Assembly (NCBI GenBank): GCA_900766165.1
Contig: CAAFUK010000040.1
Span: 1 to 33,646 of the forward strand
Reading direction: 5' to 3'
DNA length: 33,646 nt
Source: an uncultured Collinsella sp.
GTDB lineage: Bacteria; Actinomycetota; Coriobacteriia; Coriobacteriales; Coriobacteriaceae
Made by a program: the position numbers and the translations under genes. This document shows positions 1-7,756 of the stretch, in pieces (the first letter of the stretch is position 1; each line of letters begins with the position of its first letter). Under the pieces are notes generated by a model. It had not been told where the DNA came from. It did not search any database and was given only the letters and a program-made list of their open reading frames with translations.

Positions 1-20
1 ACACGACGCTCTTCCGATCT
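1..20. other. Residual Illumina adapter sequence at contig end
   Basis: The first 20 bases read ACACGACGCTCTTCCGATCT, which is the 3' end of the standard Illumina TruSeq read-1 adapter. Genomic sequence begins at base 21, inside alaS. On the minus strand the alaS reading frame would run straight into the adapter, so residues translated from bases 1-20 are artificial. The contig therefore ends because of library structure, not because of biology. Confidence 0.97.
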
Positions 21-1147
21 TCCAGGTAAACACGGCCGTTGTCGAGCGTCGTGGAGAAGCGCTCCTCCTCGGAGGCGACAATACCCTTAACGAGCGCGAC
101 GTTCTTGAGCAGCTCGGGATAGGCCTCGCCCATCTGAGCGTTGACCTCGTCGATGAACTTGGTCAGGAAGGCGCCCTCGATGCCCAGCAGGCGGCCGTGG
201 AACACGGCGCGGCGGAGCAGGCGGCGCAGGACGTACTCGCGGCCCTCGTTACCGGGCAGGATGCCGTCCGAGATCATAAAGTCGACGGCACGGGAGTGGT
301 CGGCGATGATGCGCAGGGAGCGGCTGGCGCCGGAGTAATCGTCGGCGTCATAGGTCTTGCCGCTGATCTCCTCACCGAGCTTGATGAGGTGCTGCATCAG
401 ATCGCCGTCGTAGTTAGCGGTCTTGTGCTGCATGATGGCGGCCATGCGCTCAAGGCCCATGCCCGTATCGAGGTTACGGTGCGGCAGCTCCGGCATGGAG
501 CCGTCCTCCTGGCGGTCGTACTGGGTAAAGACGAGGTTCCAGAACTCCAGGAAGCGGTCGCAGTCGCAGCCAGGCTTGCAGTCGGGGCTGCCGCAGCCGA
601 CCTCCTCGCCCATGTCAAAGTAAATCTCGGAGCACGGACCGCAGGGGCCGGTGGGGCCAGCGGCCCAGAAGTTGTCGTCCTCGCCCAGGCGGGAGATGTG
701 GTCCTCGGCAACGCCCAGAGAACGCCACACGTCGTGGGTCTCGTCGTCCTCGGTAAAGACGGTAAAGTACAGGCGGTCGAGCGGCAGCTTGAACTCCTTG
801 GTGATGAGCTCAAAGGCCCAGGCGCAGGCCTGCTGCTTGGAGACGCCGCCAAAGGAGAAGTCGCCGAGCATCTCGAAGAAGGACAAATGACGACCGTCCT
901 CGCCGATGCAATCGATGTCGTTGGTGCGGACGCACTTCTGGCAGGAGATAGCGCCGATCTCCTTCATGGTCTTTTTGCCCTGGTAGTACTCCTTAAACTG
1001 GTTCATGCCAGCGTTGGCAAGCAACAGCGAAGGATCGTCGGGGACGAGGCACGAAGAAGGATAGAGCTTAAGACCGCGCTCCTCAAAGAAGTTGAGGAAC
1101 TTGGAGCGGATCTCGGCCGTAGTCATTGACGGGTAGTCAGCACTCAT
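21..1147 (-). CDS. alaS: Alanine--tRNA ligase, N-terminal part (truncated by contig end)
   Basis: Alanyl-tRNA synthetase charges tRNA-Ala with alanine in the cytoplasm. About 375 N-terminal residues are visible, covering the class II catalytic domain. The protein starts MSADYPSMTTAEIRSKFLNF and carries the typical blocks LANAGMNQFK, GDFSFGG, GPTGPCGPCSEIYFD and NLVFTQY. The start is the ATG at 1145-1147, preceded on the minus strand by GAGGAG nine bases upstream; a second in-frame ATG (MTTAEIR) lies seven codons in and aligns better with most family members. The editing domain and C-terminal domain lie beyond the contig end. The gene has its own likely promoter and follows the terminator of the upstream AI-2E operon. 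Confidence 0.95.
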
Positions 1148-1193
1148 AGAGGGAATCTCCTCGGTTTCACATCGAAACAGTTCAAACGTAACG

Positions 1194-1221
1194 ATATTAC
1201 CATCCCACCGCGCAAGTGCAA
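1194..1221 (-). promoter_or_regulatory. Probable sigma-A-type promoter of alaS
   Basis: On the minus strand TTGCAC (1221-1216) and TAATAT (1199-1194) are separated by 16 bases. Transcription would begin near 1187, leaving a leader of about 40 nt with no room for a T-box. The -35 box overlaps the T-tract of the terminator upstream, a compact arrangement. Motif match only. Confidence 0.5.
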
Positions 1222-1248
1222 AAAAGAGGGCCGGCACAAAGCCGGCCC
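1220..1248 (-). terminator. Rho-independent terminator of the sigma factor / AI-2E operon
   Basis: On the minus strand an 8-bp GC stem (GGGCCGGC / GCCGGCCC) with a 5-nt loop is followed by TCTTTTTT. It lies about 50 bases past the stop of the AI-2E transporter gene and closes that operon before the alaS promoter. Confidence 0.9.
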
Positions 1249-1299
1249 CTCAGCGAAAATGCATGTTAGCGCGTATGAATATTAATCCGAATTACCCCG

Positions 1300-2709
1300 C
1301 TAGTTGTCATCATCGTCCATGGAGCCGTCGATGCCGGTTTTGGTGTCGTCGTTCATATTGAAATCGTCGTCTTTGGCGAAGGGATTCTTGAAAAAGCCCG
1401 TAGCATCGGGCTGAAGGCCCGAGAGCTTCATCCAGGGATTATCGAGCTCGGGTTTGGGCATGGCCTGGGCCTCGGGCGCAGTCTCGTTACCGATGAGCTC
1501 GGACTCGTAAATGAAGGTGTCGTCGCCGAGCGCGTCGTAGGCGGCGACCGGGTTGCCATCGGCATCGCGGTACGGTGTGCCCTTAAACACGGCGCCGTCA
1601 TAGGCCACAAGCTGGCGGCCGGTCTCATTCTCGAAGTAGTACACGAAGATACCCTTGAGGGCCGCGCACAGCGGGATGGCAATAATCATGCCGATAGGGC
1701 CCATGAGTGCCGAGCCAATAACGAGCGCCGTGAGGCTCATGATGGGATGCACCTGCACCGAGCTCTGCATGACCTTAGGAGAAATCACGTTGTCGGTGAC
1801 GTTTTGCGCGACCATCGTCACGATGAGCGTCCATAACGCCAACATGGGGCTGAACATGAAACCGAGCACCGTGGCGATTGCTGCGCTCACCCAAGGACCG
1901 ACGACCGGAACCAAATGCATGATGCCGGTAAAGATAGCCATGAGCGCCGCATACGGATGGCCGATGATCATAAAACCGATAAAGGCGAGGAAACCACCGC
2001 AGATGGACGTCACGACCATACCGCGCATGTAGCCGCCGACAGAGCGAGAAAGGATGGCGACCATAAAGCGGTACGAGGTCTCCTTCTCCTGACCGATGAT
2101 GGTGCAAATCTCGTGGTGCATGCGAGGGTAGTCGCAGGCCATCCAGTACGCAAGCACCAGACCAAGGAAGATAACGAACAACTGCGAAGCCGTATTGGTG
2201 ATGAGCGGGAACACACCGCGGCCAAGCTCGGCAGCGATCTGAGACACATACTTCGATGCCACGGCAACCAGCGACGAAAGATTATCGTCCAAATACTCCT
2301 TGAGCGGCGTGTTGTTGAGCGTCTTGGCATGCGAGATCATCTCGTTGAGATCGCCACCCGCAACACGAAGCTGCTCGGGCAGGCGGCTCAGGACTTCCAT
2401 GATCTGACCAAAGAGAATCGGCGACAAGATGCAAACGACACCGACGAGCGCGGCAACAACAACAATTAGCGCAATAAGCGAACCGATGCCGCGATTCACG
2501 CCATGGTGCTCGAGCCAGTTGGTGATCGGGGACATCACAAAGGCAATGATGGAACCAACAGCGAGAAACTCAATAACCGGTGCCAGGATGCCCATAAGGT
2601 TAAAGATGACAGCAGCAATAACAATGCAGCCGACAACAGCCCAAATGCGCAGCGTCAGAACGCGGGTGTCGCGCAGCACGCGATCGGTTTGTTGGGGGTG
2701 CTCACTCAT
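1300..2709 (-). CDS. AI-2E family transporter (PerM/TqsA/YtvI type)
   Basis: A 469-residue polytopic membrane protein with the family layout: paired N-terminal membrane helices (about residues 22-60), a third helix near 78-100, a soluble amphipathic stretch (about 105-170), then a membrane block with conserved HLVPVVGPWVSA and ALMGPIGMIIAIP segments. The last 90 residues form an acidic, low-complexity cytoplasmic tail ending in DDDDN. Members export small molecules (TqsA with AI-2) or exchange sodium and protons; the substrate here cannot be read from sequence. The ATG overlaps the stop of the sigma factor gene by 4 bases (ATGA), so it is translationally coupled and last in that operon. Confidence 0.88.
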   Translation of the reverse strand: MSEHPQQTDRVLRDTRVLTLRIWAVVGCIVIAAVIFNLMGILAPVIEFLAVGSIIAFVMSPITNWLEHHGVNRGIGSLIALIVVVAALVGVVCILSPILFGQIMEVLSRLPEQLRVAGGDLNEMISHAKTLNNTPLKEYLDDNLSSLVAVASKYVSQIAAELGRGVFPLITNTASQLFVIFLGLVLAYWMACDYPRMHHEICTIIGQEKETSYRFMVAILSRSVGGYMRGMVVTSICGGFLAFIGFMIIGHPYAALMAIFTGIMHLVPVVGPWVSAAIATVLGFMFSPMLALWTLIVTMVAQNVTDNVISPKVMQSSVQVHPIMSLTALVIGSALMGPIGMIIAIPLCAALKGIFVYYFENETGRQLVAYDGAVFKGTPYRDADGNPVAAYDALGDDTFIYESELIGNETAPEAQAMPKPELDNPWMKLSGLQPDATGFFKNPFAKDDDFNMNDDTKTGIDGSMDDDDN

Positions 2710-3497
2710 GAACGAATCATCACTCCGTCGGGGTCGATCTTGTCCTGAATCTTCTTAAGCGTGCGGCGCAGCAGACGCGAGACCTGCACCTGCGAGATGC
2801 CCAGCTTCTTGGCAATCTCGATCTGGGTCATGCCCTTCACAAAGCGCAGCTCGATCACCTCGCGCTCGCGCGGCGAGAAATCGCGGATGGCTTCCTCGAT
2901 CACCAGGCGGTCATCGGTAAAGTCGAGCTCGTTGTCATCGTCGGCGTAACGGTCGAGAATCGAGGGCGCATCGTCGGAATCGGACGCACCAGGAGCCTCG
3001 ATGGGCACCGAGGTATAGGCCGAAGACGATTCCATAGCCTCGAGGACCTCATCGACAGTCACATCTAGATACTCAGCGATCTCCTCAACCTTGGGCGAAC
3101 GCTGCAGCTCGTTGGTAAGTTTGTCAGTAGCCTGGTTGACCTTGGCCGAGAGTTCCTGCAGACGACGCGGTACGCGCACGCTCCAGCCCTTGTCGCGGAA
3201 ATGGCGTTTGATCTCGCCCAGGATAGTGGGTGTCGCAAACGTCGTGAACTCGAGTCCGCGCTCGGGGTCAAAGCGGTCGATAGCCTTGAGCAAACCCAGA
3301 TAGCCGACCTGCATGAGGTCGTCGAGCGGCTCGCCGCGATTCTTAAATTTGTTGGCAAGAAACCTTACCAGGTTCATATGGGACATGACGAGCTGTTCGC
3401 GGGCGTCCGGATCACCGGTCTCCTTGTAGCGACGAAACAGCTCGCGGGTTTTCTCCTTGTCCCAAGCGGTCTTGCCGCTCCGGGAACGTTCGGTCAT
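2706..3497 (-). CDS. RNA polymerase sigma factor, SigB/SigF/SigG family
   Basis: A 263-residue group 3 sigma factor. Region 2 is clear (about residues 37-90: HMNLVRFLANKFKNRGEPLDDLMQVGYLGLLKAIDRFDPERG, quoted here as its run from HMNLVRF to DPERG), followed by FATPTILGEIKRHFRDKGW and VPRRLQEL. Region 3 occupies about residues 105-150, and region 4 carries the helix-turn-helix MTQIEIAKKLGISQVQVSRL near residues 225-245. An acidic linker rich in D and S (about 165-195) separates regions 3 and 4. It directs RNA polymerase to alternative promoters, in this family usually for general stress or development. The gene begins one base after the anti-sigma-like gene and overlaps the transporter gene downstream, so control by a cognate regulator is likely. 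Which SigB/F/G subtype it is cannot be decided here. Confidence 0.93.
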   Translation of the reverse strand: MTERSRSGKTAWDKEKTRELFRRYKETGDPDAREQLVMSHMNLVRFLANKFKNRGEPLDDLMQVGYLGLLKAIDRFDPERGLEFTTFATPTILGEIKRHFRDKGWSVRVPRRLQELSAKVNQATDKLTNELQRSPKVEEIAEYLDVTVDEVLEAMESSSAYTSVPIEAPGASDSDDAPSILDRYADDDNELDFTDDRLVIEEAIRDFSPREREVIELRFVKGMTQIEIAKKLGISQVQVSRLLRRTLKKIQDKIDPDGVMIRS

Positions 3498-3498
3498 A

Positions 3499-3876
3499 TT
3501 AAATATCCGCCTTGAGGTCGAGGGAAAGCGTCAGGGGCGCCGCAGTCTTTTCGTAGGAGTCGCACACGCTCGCCAAAATAAGCTCGGCATAAACAGCAGC
3601 CTGGTCATCCTCGTCGACGGTGGCCTGATCGCCAAAGGTAAAGGTCATGCCAACGTGAGATTCATCGACATCGAATTTGATTGAGATGTCGTCGGAATCA
3701 ACAGCCGTGCAGCCAAAGATAAAGGCTTCCTCGGCAGCCATGCGGATGTCCTCGATGCGATCGACAGACATGGAACACAGGGCACCAACGTTGGCTGCCG
3801 TCATGCGCACAAGGCGAGCGAGACGCGGGTCGCCGGCAACGGTCAGCGTGATGGGGCAGGCTGCTTCGCTACTCAT
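3499..3876 (-). CDS. Anti-sigma-factor-like protein with degenerate ATPase (RsbW/SpoIIAB) fold
   Basis: A 125-residue protein directly upstream of the SigB/F-type sigma gene, the normal position of an RsbW/SpoIIAB anti-sigma kinase. The N-box region is recognisable (DIRMAAEEAF, residues 43-52) but the Asn that binds Mg-ATP is replaced by Phe54, and no DxGxG box follows; the equivalent stretch reads FTFGDQATVDEDD. It may bind the sigma factor without acting as a kinase. No RsbV/SpoIIAA-type anti-anti-sigma gene is adjacent. The start is the ATG at 3874-3876, preceded by GAGGAG; a longer frame reaching 3990 lies inside the upstream gene. It overlaps that gene by 8 bases (ATGAGTAG). The fold assignment rests on the N-box pattern and context. 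Confidence 0.72.
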   Translation of the reverse strand: MSSEAACPITLTVAGDPRLARLVRMTAANVGALCSMSVDRIEDIRMAAEEAFIFGCTAVDSDDISIKFDVDESHVGMTFTFGDQATVDEDDQAAVYAELILASVCDSYEKTAAPLTLSLDLKADI

Positions 3877-4462
3877 CGCAGGACTCCTCAGAGGTCTCGG
3901 AGGGTGTATAGGTGTAATACTGAGCCCGCTTGGATGCAGACTTCTGAGCCACATCTGCGCCATCGGCGGCCTCGTCCTCCGCCTTGCCAATCAAGACGCG
4001 CTCGGTCGGCTGCTCGGCTTCTTCGGCGGCAGCGGAAAGCTTGCGCTCGGCTTCAGCTGCAGGAGCCTTCACCTTATTGAAGAGCTTCTGCACAGCACCG
4101 GCGGCAGAGTCGGTCACGCTCGACACAGCATTGCTGGCCTCGGCCATGCTACCGGTGACCTCAGAAATGTCGCGAACCACGGCTTCGACCTCTACGAGAT
4201 TGGAGGTAAGGGCATCAACTGCCGTCTTGCTCGACTTAAGCAGCGGCTCCATCTGGGCAAGCGCCGGCGTAAGCTCATCGACAGCGCCATCGAGCTTTGC
4301 CACCACAGGCTGAGCCTCGGCGATGGTGTTGTTGAGGTCGTTAACGGTCTTATCGAGCGAGTCGACAACGGTACGGGTCTTGCGCAGGGTAAGCGCGAGC
4401 TCAACGATGGCCCACACGCCGGCAACAGCGAGCAGCAGCAGAGCGATTTGAATGGGACTCAT
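3869..4462 (-). CDS. Membrane-anchored coiled-coil protein (DUF948-like)
   Basis: A 197-residue protein with one N-terminal membrane helix (about residues 4-25, IALLLLAVAGVWAIVELAL), then a long alpha-helical heptad region (about 28-135) with repeated hydrophobic spacing (VVDSLDKTVNDL, LDGAVDELTPAL, VSSVTDSAAGAV), and an Ala/Glu-rich charged tail. This matches the DUF948 / YtxG layout, whose members sit beside general-stress genes in some Firmicutes. Its biochemical role is unknown. The ATG at 4462 is preceded by GGGAGG at good spacing. It is the first gene of the four-gene operon and overlaps the anti-sigma-like gene by 8 bases, suggesting a membrane or envelope-stress link to the sigma factor. 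Confidence 0.75.
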   Translation of the reverse strand: MSPIQIALLLLAVAGVWAIVELALTLRKTRTVVDSLDKTVNDLNNTIAEAQPVVAKLDGAVDELTPALAQMEPLLKSSKTAVDALTSNLVEVEAVVRDISEVTGSMAEASNAVSSVTDSAAGAVQKLFNKVKAPAAEAERKLSAAAEEAEQPTERVLIGKAEDEAADGADVAQKSASKRAQYYTYTPSETSEESCDE

Positions 4463-4562
4463 ACAAGCCTCCCAAAGGAATCGATATACAGACGGTTTCC
4501 ATGGTACCCCAAAGGGGACCGAACATGCCATGAGCAGCAACGTGGGACAAAATTATCAGCAG

Positions 4563-5918
4563 CTACTTCGGTGCATTCCCGCTGCGGTCGCGTTCACTTT
4601 GCTCTACGCGCCATTCTTCCCAACCGCGGCCGGCAGGCTGCCAAAATGCACCGCGTTCCAAGCCTTCGGGCAAATAGCGCTGATCGACCCAGCCTTCGGG
4701 ATAATCATGCGGATACTTATATACACCGTATTCGTCGCTACCTGGGCGATGACGATCGCGCAAATAACTCGGCACCTCACGTAAACCGCTGCTATGAATA
4801 TCGGCCAACGCCGCGTCAATCGAGGCCTCACATGCGTTTGACTTAGGCGCCAAGCACACATAGAGTGCAGCCTGAGCAAGGTTAATGCGGCACTCGGGAT
4901 AGCCAATGACCTCAGCAGACTTAAACGCGGCATGCGCCACCAAAAGCGCCTGCGGGTCGGCGTTGCCAACATCCTCAGAAGCGTGAATCATAATACGGCG
5001 AGCGATAAACTTAGGATCCTCCCCAGCATCGATCATGCGCGCGAGCCAATAGATCGTGGCATCGGGGTCACTACCGCGCATAGACTTAATAAACGCACTG
5101 ATGATGTCGTAGTGCATGTCGCCGTTTTTGTCGTATGTAAAGCCGCGACGCGGGTTGGCGATCTTCACGTCATCCACGGTGATGGGATAGCGCTCCCCCG
5201 CCGCGGGCGCTGGCGTTCCCTCGGTATCGGGACGCGTGACGGCAATCTCGCTCGCAAGCTCGAGCGTCGTGAGCGCCGAGCGAGCGTCACCCGCTGCCAG
5301 CGTGCAGATGGTCTTGACCGTATCCTCATCGGCCGAGAACTTACCGTTCAAGCCCTGCGGTGCCTCAAGCGCACGTTCAATAAGCGTGGCGATATCCTCA
5401 TCCTTCAGATGCTCAAGCTCCACCACACGCCCACGCGACAACAGTGCCGAGTTGACCTCGAAGTACGGATTCTCCGTCGTGGCGCCAATCATAATGACAG
5501 TACGGTTCTCAACTGCATGCAGCAGGGCATCCTGCTGCGACTTAGAGAAGCGGTGAATCTCATCGATGAATAGAATGGTGCGGCGGTCGTAGGTATTCAG
5601 GCGCGTCTTGGCCTCATCAATCACGCGGCGCAAGTCCTTCACGGTGCCCGTCACAGCGCTGACCTCGACAAACTCGCTCTTAGTATGGTTGGCGATAATA
5701 TGGGCCAGCGTCGTCTTACCCGTACCAGCCGGCCCATACAAAATCACACTGGAAAGCACGTCGTGTTCGATCGCGGCACGCAACCATGAGCCATTACCGA
5801 CGGCCTTTTGCTGGCCCACATACTCGTCGAGCGAATTGGGGCGCATACGCACCGCAAGCGGCGCATTCTGAAAGGAACGCTCGCGCGTCGAAGCAGAAAA
5901 AAGGTCGTCCATAGCCAT
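4563..5918 (-). CDS. rarA: Replication-associated recombination protein A (RarA/MgsA AAA ATPase)
   Basis: A 451-residue clamp-loader-like AAA+ ATPase acting at stalled replication forks. Visible features: the N-terminal PLAVRMRPNSLDEYVGQ block, Walker A GPAGTGKTT (about residue 62), Walker B LFIDEIHRF (about 115), sensor 1 GATTENPYFEVN, the arginine-finger LLSRGRV, and the C-terminal tetramerisation domain with HASEDVGNADPQAL and YKYPHDYPEGWV. Three starts are possible: TTG at 5930, ATG at 5918 and ATG at 5912. None has a strong ribosome-binding site; 5918 is used here. Lies downstream of the dGTPase gene (55-base gap) and may share its transcript, which would group replication-stress and dNTP-pool functions. 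Confidence 0.93.
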   Translation of the reverse strand: MAMDDLFSASTRERSFQNAPLAVRMRPNSLDEYVGQQKAVGNGSWLRAAIEHDVLSSVILYGPAGTGKTTLAHIIANHTKSEFVEVSAVTGTVKDLRRVIDEAKTRLNTYDRRTILFIDEIHRFSKSQQDALLHAVENRTVIMIGATTENPYFEVNSALLSRGRVVELEHLKDEDIATLIERALEAPQGLNGKFSADEDTVKTICTLAAGDARSALTTLELASEIAVTRPDTEGTPAPAAGERYPITVDDVKIANPRRGFTYDKNGDMHYDIISAFIKSMRGSDPDATIYWLARMIDAGEDPKFIARRIMIHASEDVGNADPQALLVAHAAFKSAEVIGYPECRINLAQAALYVCLAPKSNACEASIDAALADIHSSGLREVPSYLRDRHRPGSDEYGVYKYPHDYPEGWVDQRYLPEGLERGAFWQPAGRGWEEWRVEQSERDRSGNAPK

Positions 5919-5973
5919 CCCGTGTATCAATCAAAAACGTTTTCAACTAACCAGTATACCGAAAGGATACGAA

Positions 5974-7221
5974 CTACCGTTCGTTAATATAGGTACGATG
6001 CGGAAACTTTAGACCCGGGAACAGCTTGCTCGTCAGTTCGCAGAAATAACCGTCCGTCATGCTCGCGATATAATCCACCACGGCTTGATCCTTGTTCTCC
6101 TGCCAGGCATAGGTGCGATCGTAGTAGGAAAGCTGCTGCTCAATGCGCGAAATATGGTGCTTAAAGATGTAAGAGGACTCGTCACCACTGTTTAGATCCC
6201 GCAGGCAACGGTCGTAGAGCTTTTCGAACGCCTCACGCAGCTCCACCTCGGAATCGCCTTCGATACCACCCTTGCTATAGATCTTCTCGTAGTTCTCGCG
6301 CTTGGCTCGGCGGATTTCCTCAAACAGGTCCTCGCTCATCTCGATGCGCGGCTTACCATAGCTGTGCTCAACGATATCGATGGAAGCGTGCGTGAGGATC
6401 CAACTGTTGTAGGCACCGCCCCGGCCATCATCAAAAGCGTCGGGCGAAAGCAGGCCAGCCGCGATCGCATCCTGGCGGTCGCGACCGACGTAGGCAAGAA
6501 TATCCGAGATGCGAACGACGCAGCCTTCGAGCGTCATAGGACGCAGATGCTCAATTGCGCTATAGCCCGTGGCAATGCAATCCTCAACCGTCTGGTCAAA
6601 CTGGTCAAAAGAACTCATGTCCGAGAGCTCAAACACACGCTGCTCGTACTCGCCGTTATGGCATAGCACGCCGTCAAGCGTCTGGAGCGACACGTTGCGG
6701 CCATACAGCGTGTCGAGCACTCGGACCGACTGCACGTTATGGAAAAAATAACGCCCCGTACGCTCATGATAGATATCGTTGAGGAAGCGCTCGCCGGCAT
6801 GGCCGAAAGGCGTGTGTCCCAAGTCGTGACCCAGGCCAATCGCCTCGATCAAATCGCAATTGAGCCCCAAGGCGCGACCGATATCGCGCGCAATGCGGGA
6901 GACAAGCTGCACGTGCAAACCGCGGCGTGACAGATCGTCATTGCTACGGAAGCTAAAGACCTGCGTTTTACCTGCATAACGGGTGTACGACGGAAGATGA
7001 AGTATCTTTTCGGTATCGCGCATAAATGCCGGACGCATGAGCGTGCCTTTGTCGGCAGCGCGATCAATACGACGAATGACCTGATCGTCGTTGCAACGAT
7101 ACGGGTTGACGACACCCGAGGCGCGGTCGGCGGCAATACGCTCGACCAGATCGGGCGACAACGCCGCGGGAATGCGATCCATGCGCGCCTTGATGGCGGC
7201 TGTTTCTTGATTAATTGCCAT
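5974..7221 (-). CDS. dgt: Deoxyguanosinetriphosphate triphosphohydrolase (HD-domain dGTPase family)
   Basis: A 415-residue HD-superfamily phosphohydrolase that splits dNTPs, usually dGTP, into the nucleoside and tripolyphosphate, so tuning the dNTP pool. Motifs: RIARDIGRALGLN, the metal-binding GLGHDLGHTPFGHAGE block (HD pair near residue 140), a distal His in LCHNGEYE, and VVRISDILAYVGRD, where the Asp completes the HD metal site. The C-terminus carries the helical nucleotide-gate region. The ATG at 7221 is supported by AAGGAG six bases upstream; the frame could extend to 7248 but without a better site. The prepilin peptidase gene ends 31 bases upstream. The exact nucleotide preference is not visible, and the symbol is by family. 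Confidence 0.9.
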   Translation of the reverse strand: MAINQETAAIKARMDRIPAALSPDLVERIAADRASGVVNPYRCNDDQVIRRIDRAADKGTLMRPAFMRDTEKILHLPSYTRYAGKTQVFSFRSNDDLSRRGLHVQLVSRIARDIGRALGLNCDLIEAIGLGHDLGHTPFGHAGERFLNDIYHERTGRYFFHNVQSVRVLDTLYGRNVSLQTLDGVLCHNGEYEQRVFELSDMSSFDQFDQTVEDCIATGYSAIEHLRPMTLEGCVVRISDILAYVGRDRQDAIAAGLLSPDAFDDGRGGAYNSWILTHASIDIVEHSYGKPRIEMSEDLFEEIRRAKRENYEKIYSKGGIEGDSEVELREAFEKLYDRCLRDLNSGDESSYIFKHHISRIEQQLSYYDRTYAWQENKDQAVVDYIASMTDGYFCELTSKLFPGLKFPHRTYINER

Positions 7222-7252
7222 GGCATGCTCCTTAAAAAGGGCGCGCAAACGG

Positions 7253-7675
7253 TTACACCGTACTACCCACGCACTCGATTATGGCAAAAATCGGCACCAA
7301 AAACGGGAGCAATGGCAGGGAGCGCGATTTTGTGAAGAGGCAGGAGAGGGCAAGGACCAGGAGCGCGACGGCAAATGCCACGATGCCGCCCAGAGGGTCA
7401 AGCGTGCAAAGCGCGAAGAGCGCCTTGACGTCCCCCATGCCGATGCCGGGGGCGTGGCGAAGGCGCCGCCAGAGCGACTCAGTGAGCACAAGGGCAAGGT
7501 AGACGATGACCGCAAGACCGGCGTGGTCAAGCGCCGTGGTAACGCCCTTGTCGAGCCAGACGCCTGCCAACGCCGCCACCGCACACACGCCGGCAAGCTC
7601 ATTGGGAAACCGTCGCTCACGGGCATCAACCAAAGCACCGGCAAAGATGCAAATCCAAAATGGGATGTAGGGCAT
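7253..7675 (-). CDS. Short prepilin peptidase, A24 family (TadV/CpaA-like)
   Basis: A 140-residue integral membrane aspartic protease. Both catalytic Asp motifs are present: VDARERRFPNEL (Asp17) and GIGMGDVKAL (Asp82), the GxGD hallmark. About five membrane segments are seen. The N-terminal methyltransferase domain of full PilD enzymes is absent, so this is the minimal form typical of Tad/Flp pilus systems, where it cleaves leader peptides of prepilins. The start is the ATG at 7675, preceded by AAGGAGG nine bases upstream. No pilin, ATPase or secretin gene occurs in the window, so its substrates are elsewhere on the chromosome. It precedes dgt and rarA in the same direction. Confidence 0.85.
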   Translation of the reverse strand: MPYIPFWICIFAGALVDARERRFPNELAGVCAVAALAGVWLDKGVTTALDHAGLAVIVYLALVLTESLWRRLRHAPGIGMGDVKALFALCTLDPLGGIVAFAVALLVLALSCLFTKSRSLPLLPFLVPIFAIIECVGSTV

Positions 7676-7706
7676 CGTGCACCTCCTTGGGCAGCTACTC
7701 GAAAGC

Positions 7707-7748
7707 AAAAACCACCACAAAAGTGCCTGTCCCCTTTGTGGTGGTTTT
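7707..7748 (-). terminator. Long inverted repeat acting as terminator of the glycosyltransferase gene
   Basis: A 14-bp perfect stem (AAAACCACCACAAA at 7708-7721 with its complement at 7735-7748) encloses a 13-nt loop. On the minus strand the loop contains GGGGACAGGCACT and the stem is followed by TTTTTGCTTT. It begins nine bases past the glycosyltransferase stop. The same 13-bp arms recur at 15350-15388. Confidence 0.8.
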
Positions 7749-7756
7749 GGTGGTGG

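Noticed and set aside
197..1129. Plus-strand open frame of 310 codons opposite alaS
   Set aside because: Antisense to the alaS catalytic domain, which carries clear synthetase motifs.
4504..4520. GGTACCCC-AAA-GGGGACC hairpin in the gap after rarA
   Set aside because: Short stem with no T-run on either strand; too weak to call a terminator.
3677..4846. Plus-strand open frame of 389 codons
   Set aside because: It crosses three minus-strand genes and their intergenic region, with no recognisable domain.
7708..7756. Possible CRISPR-like tandem CCACCAC repeats
   Set aside because: Only two adjacent short units exist without regular spacers; the segment is better explained as a hairpin terminator.
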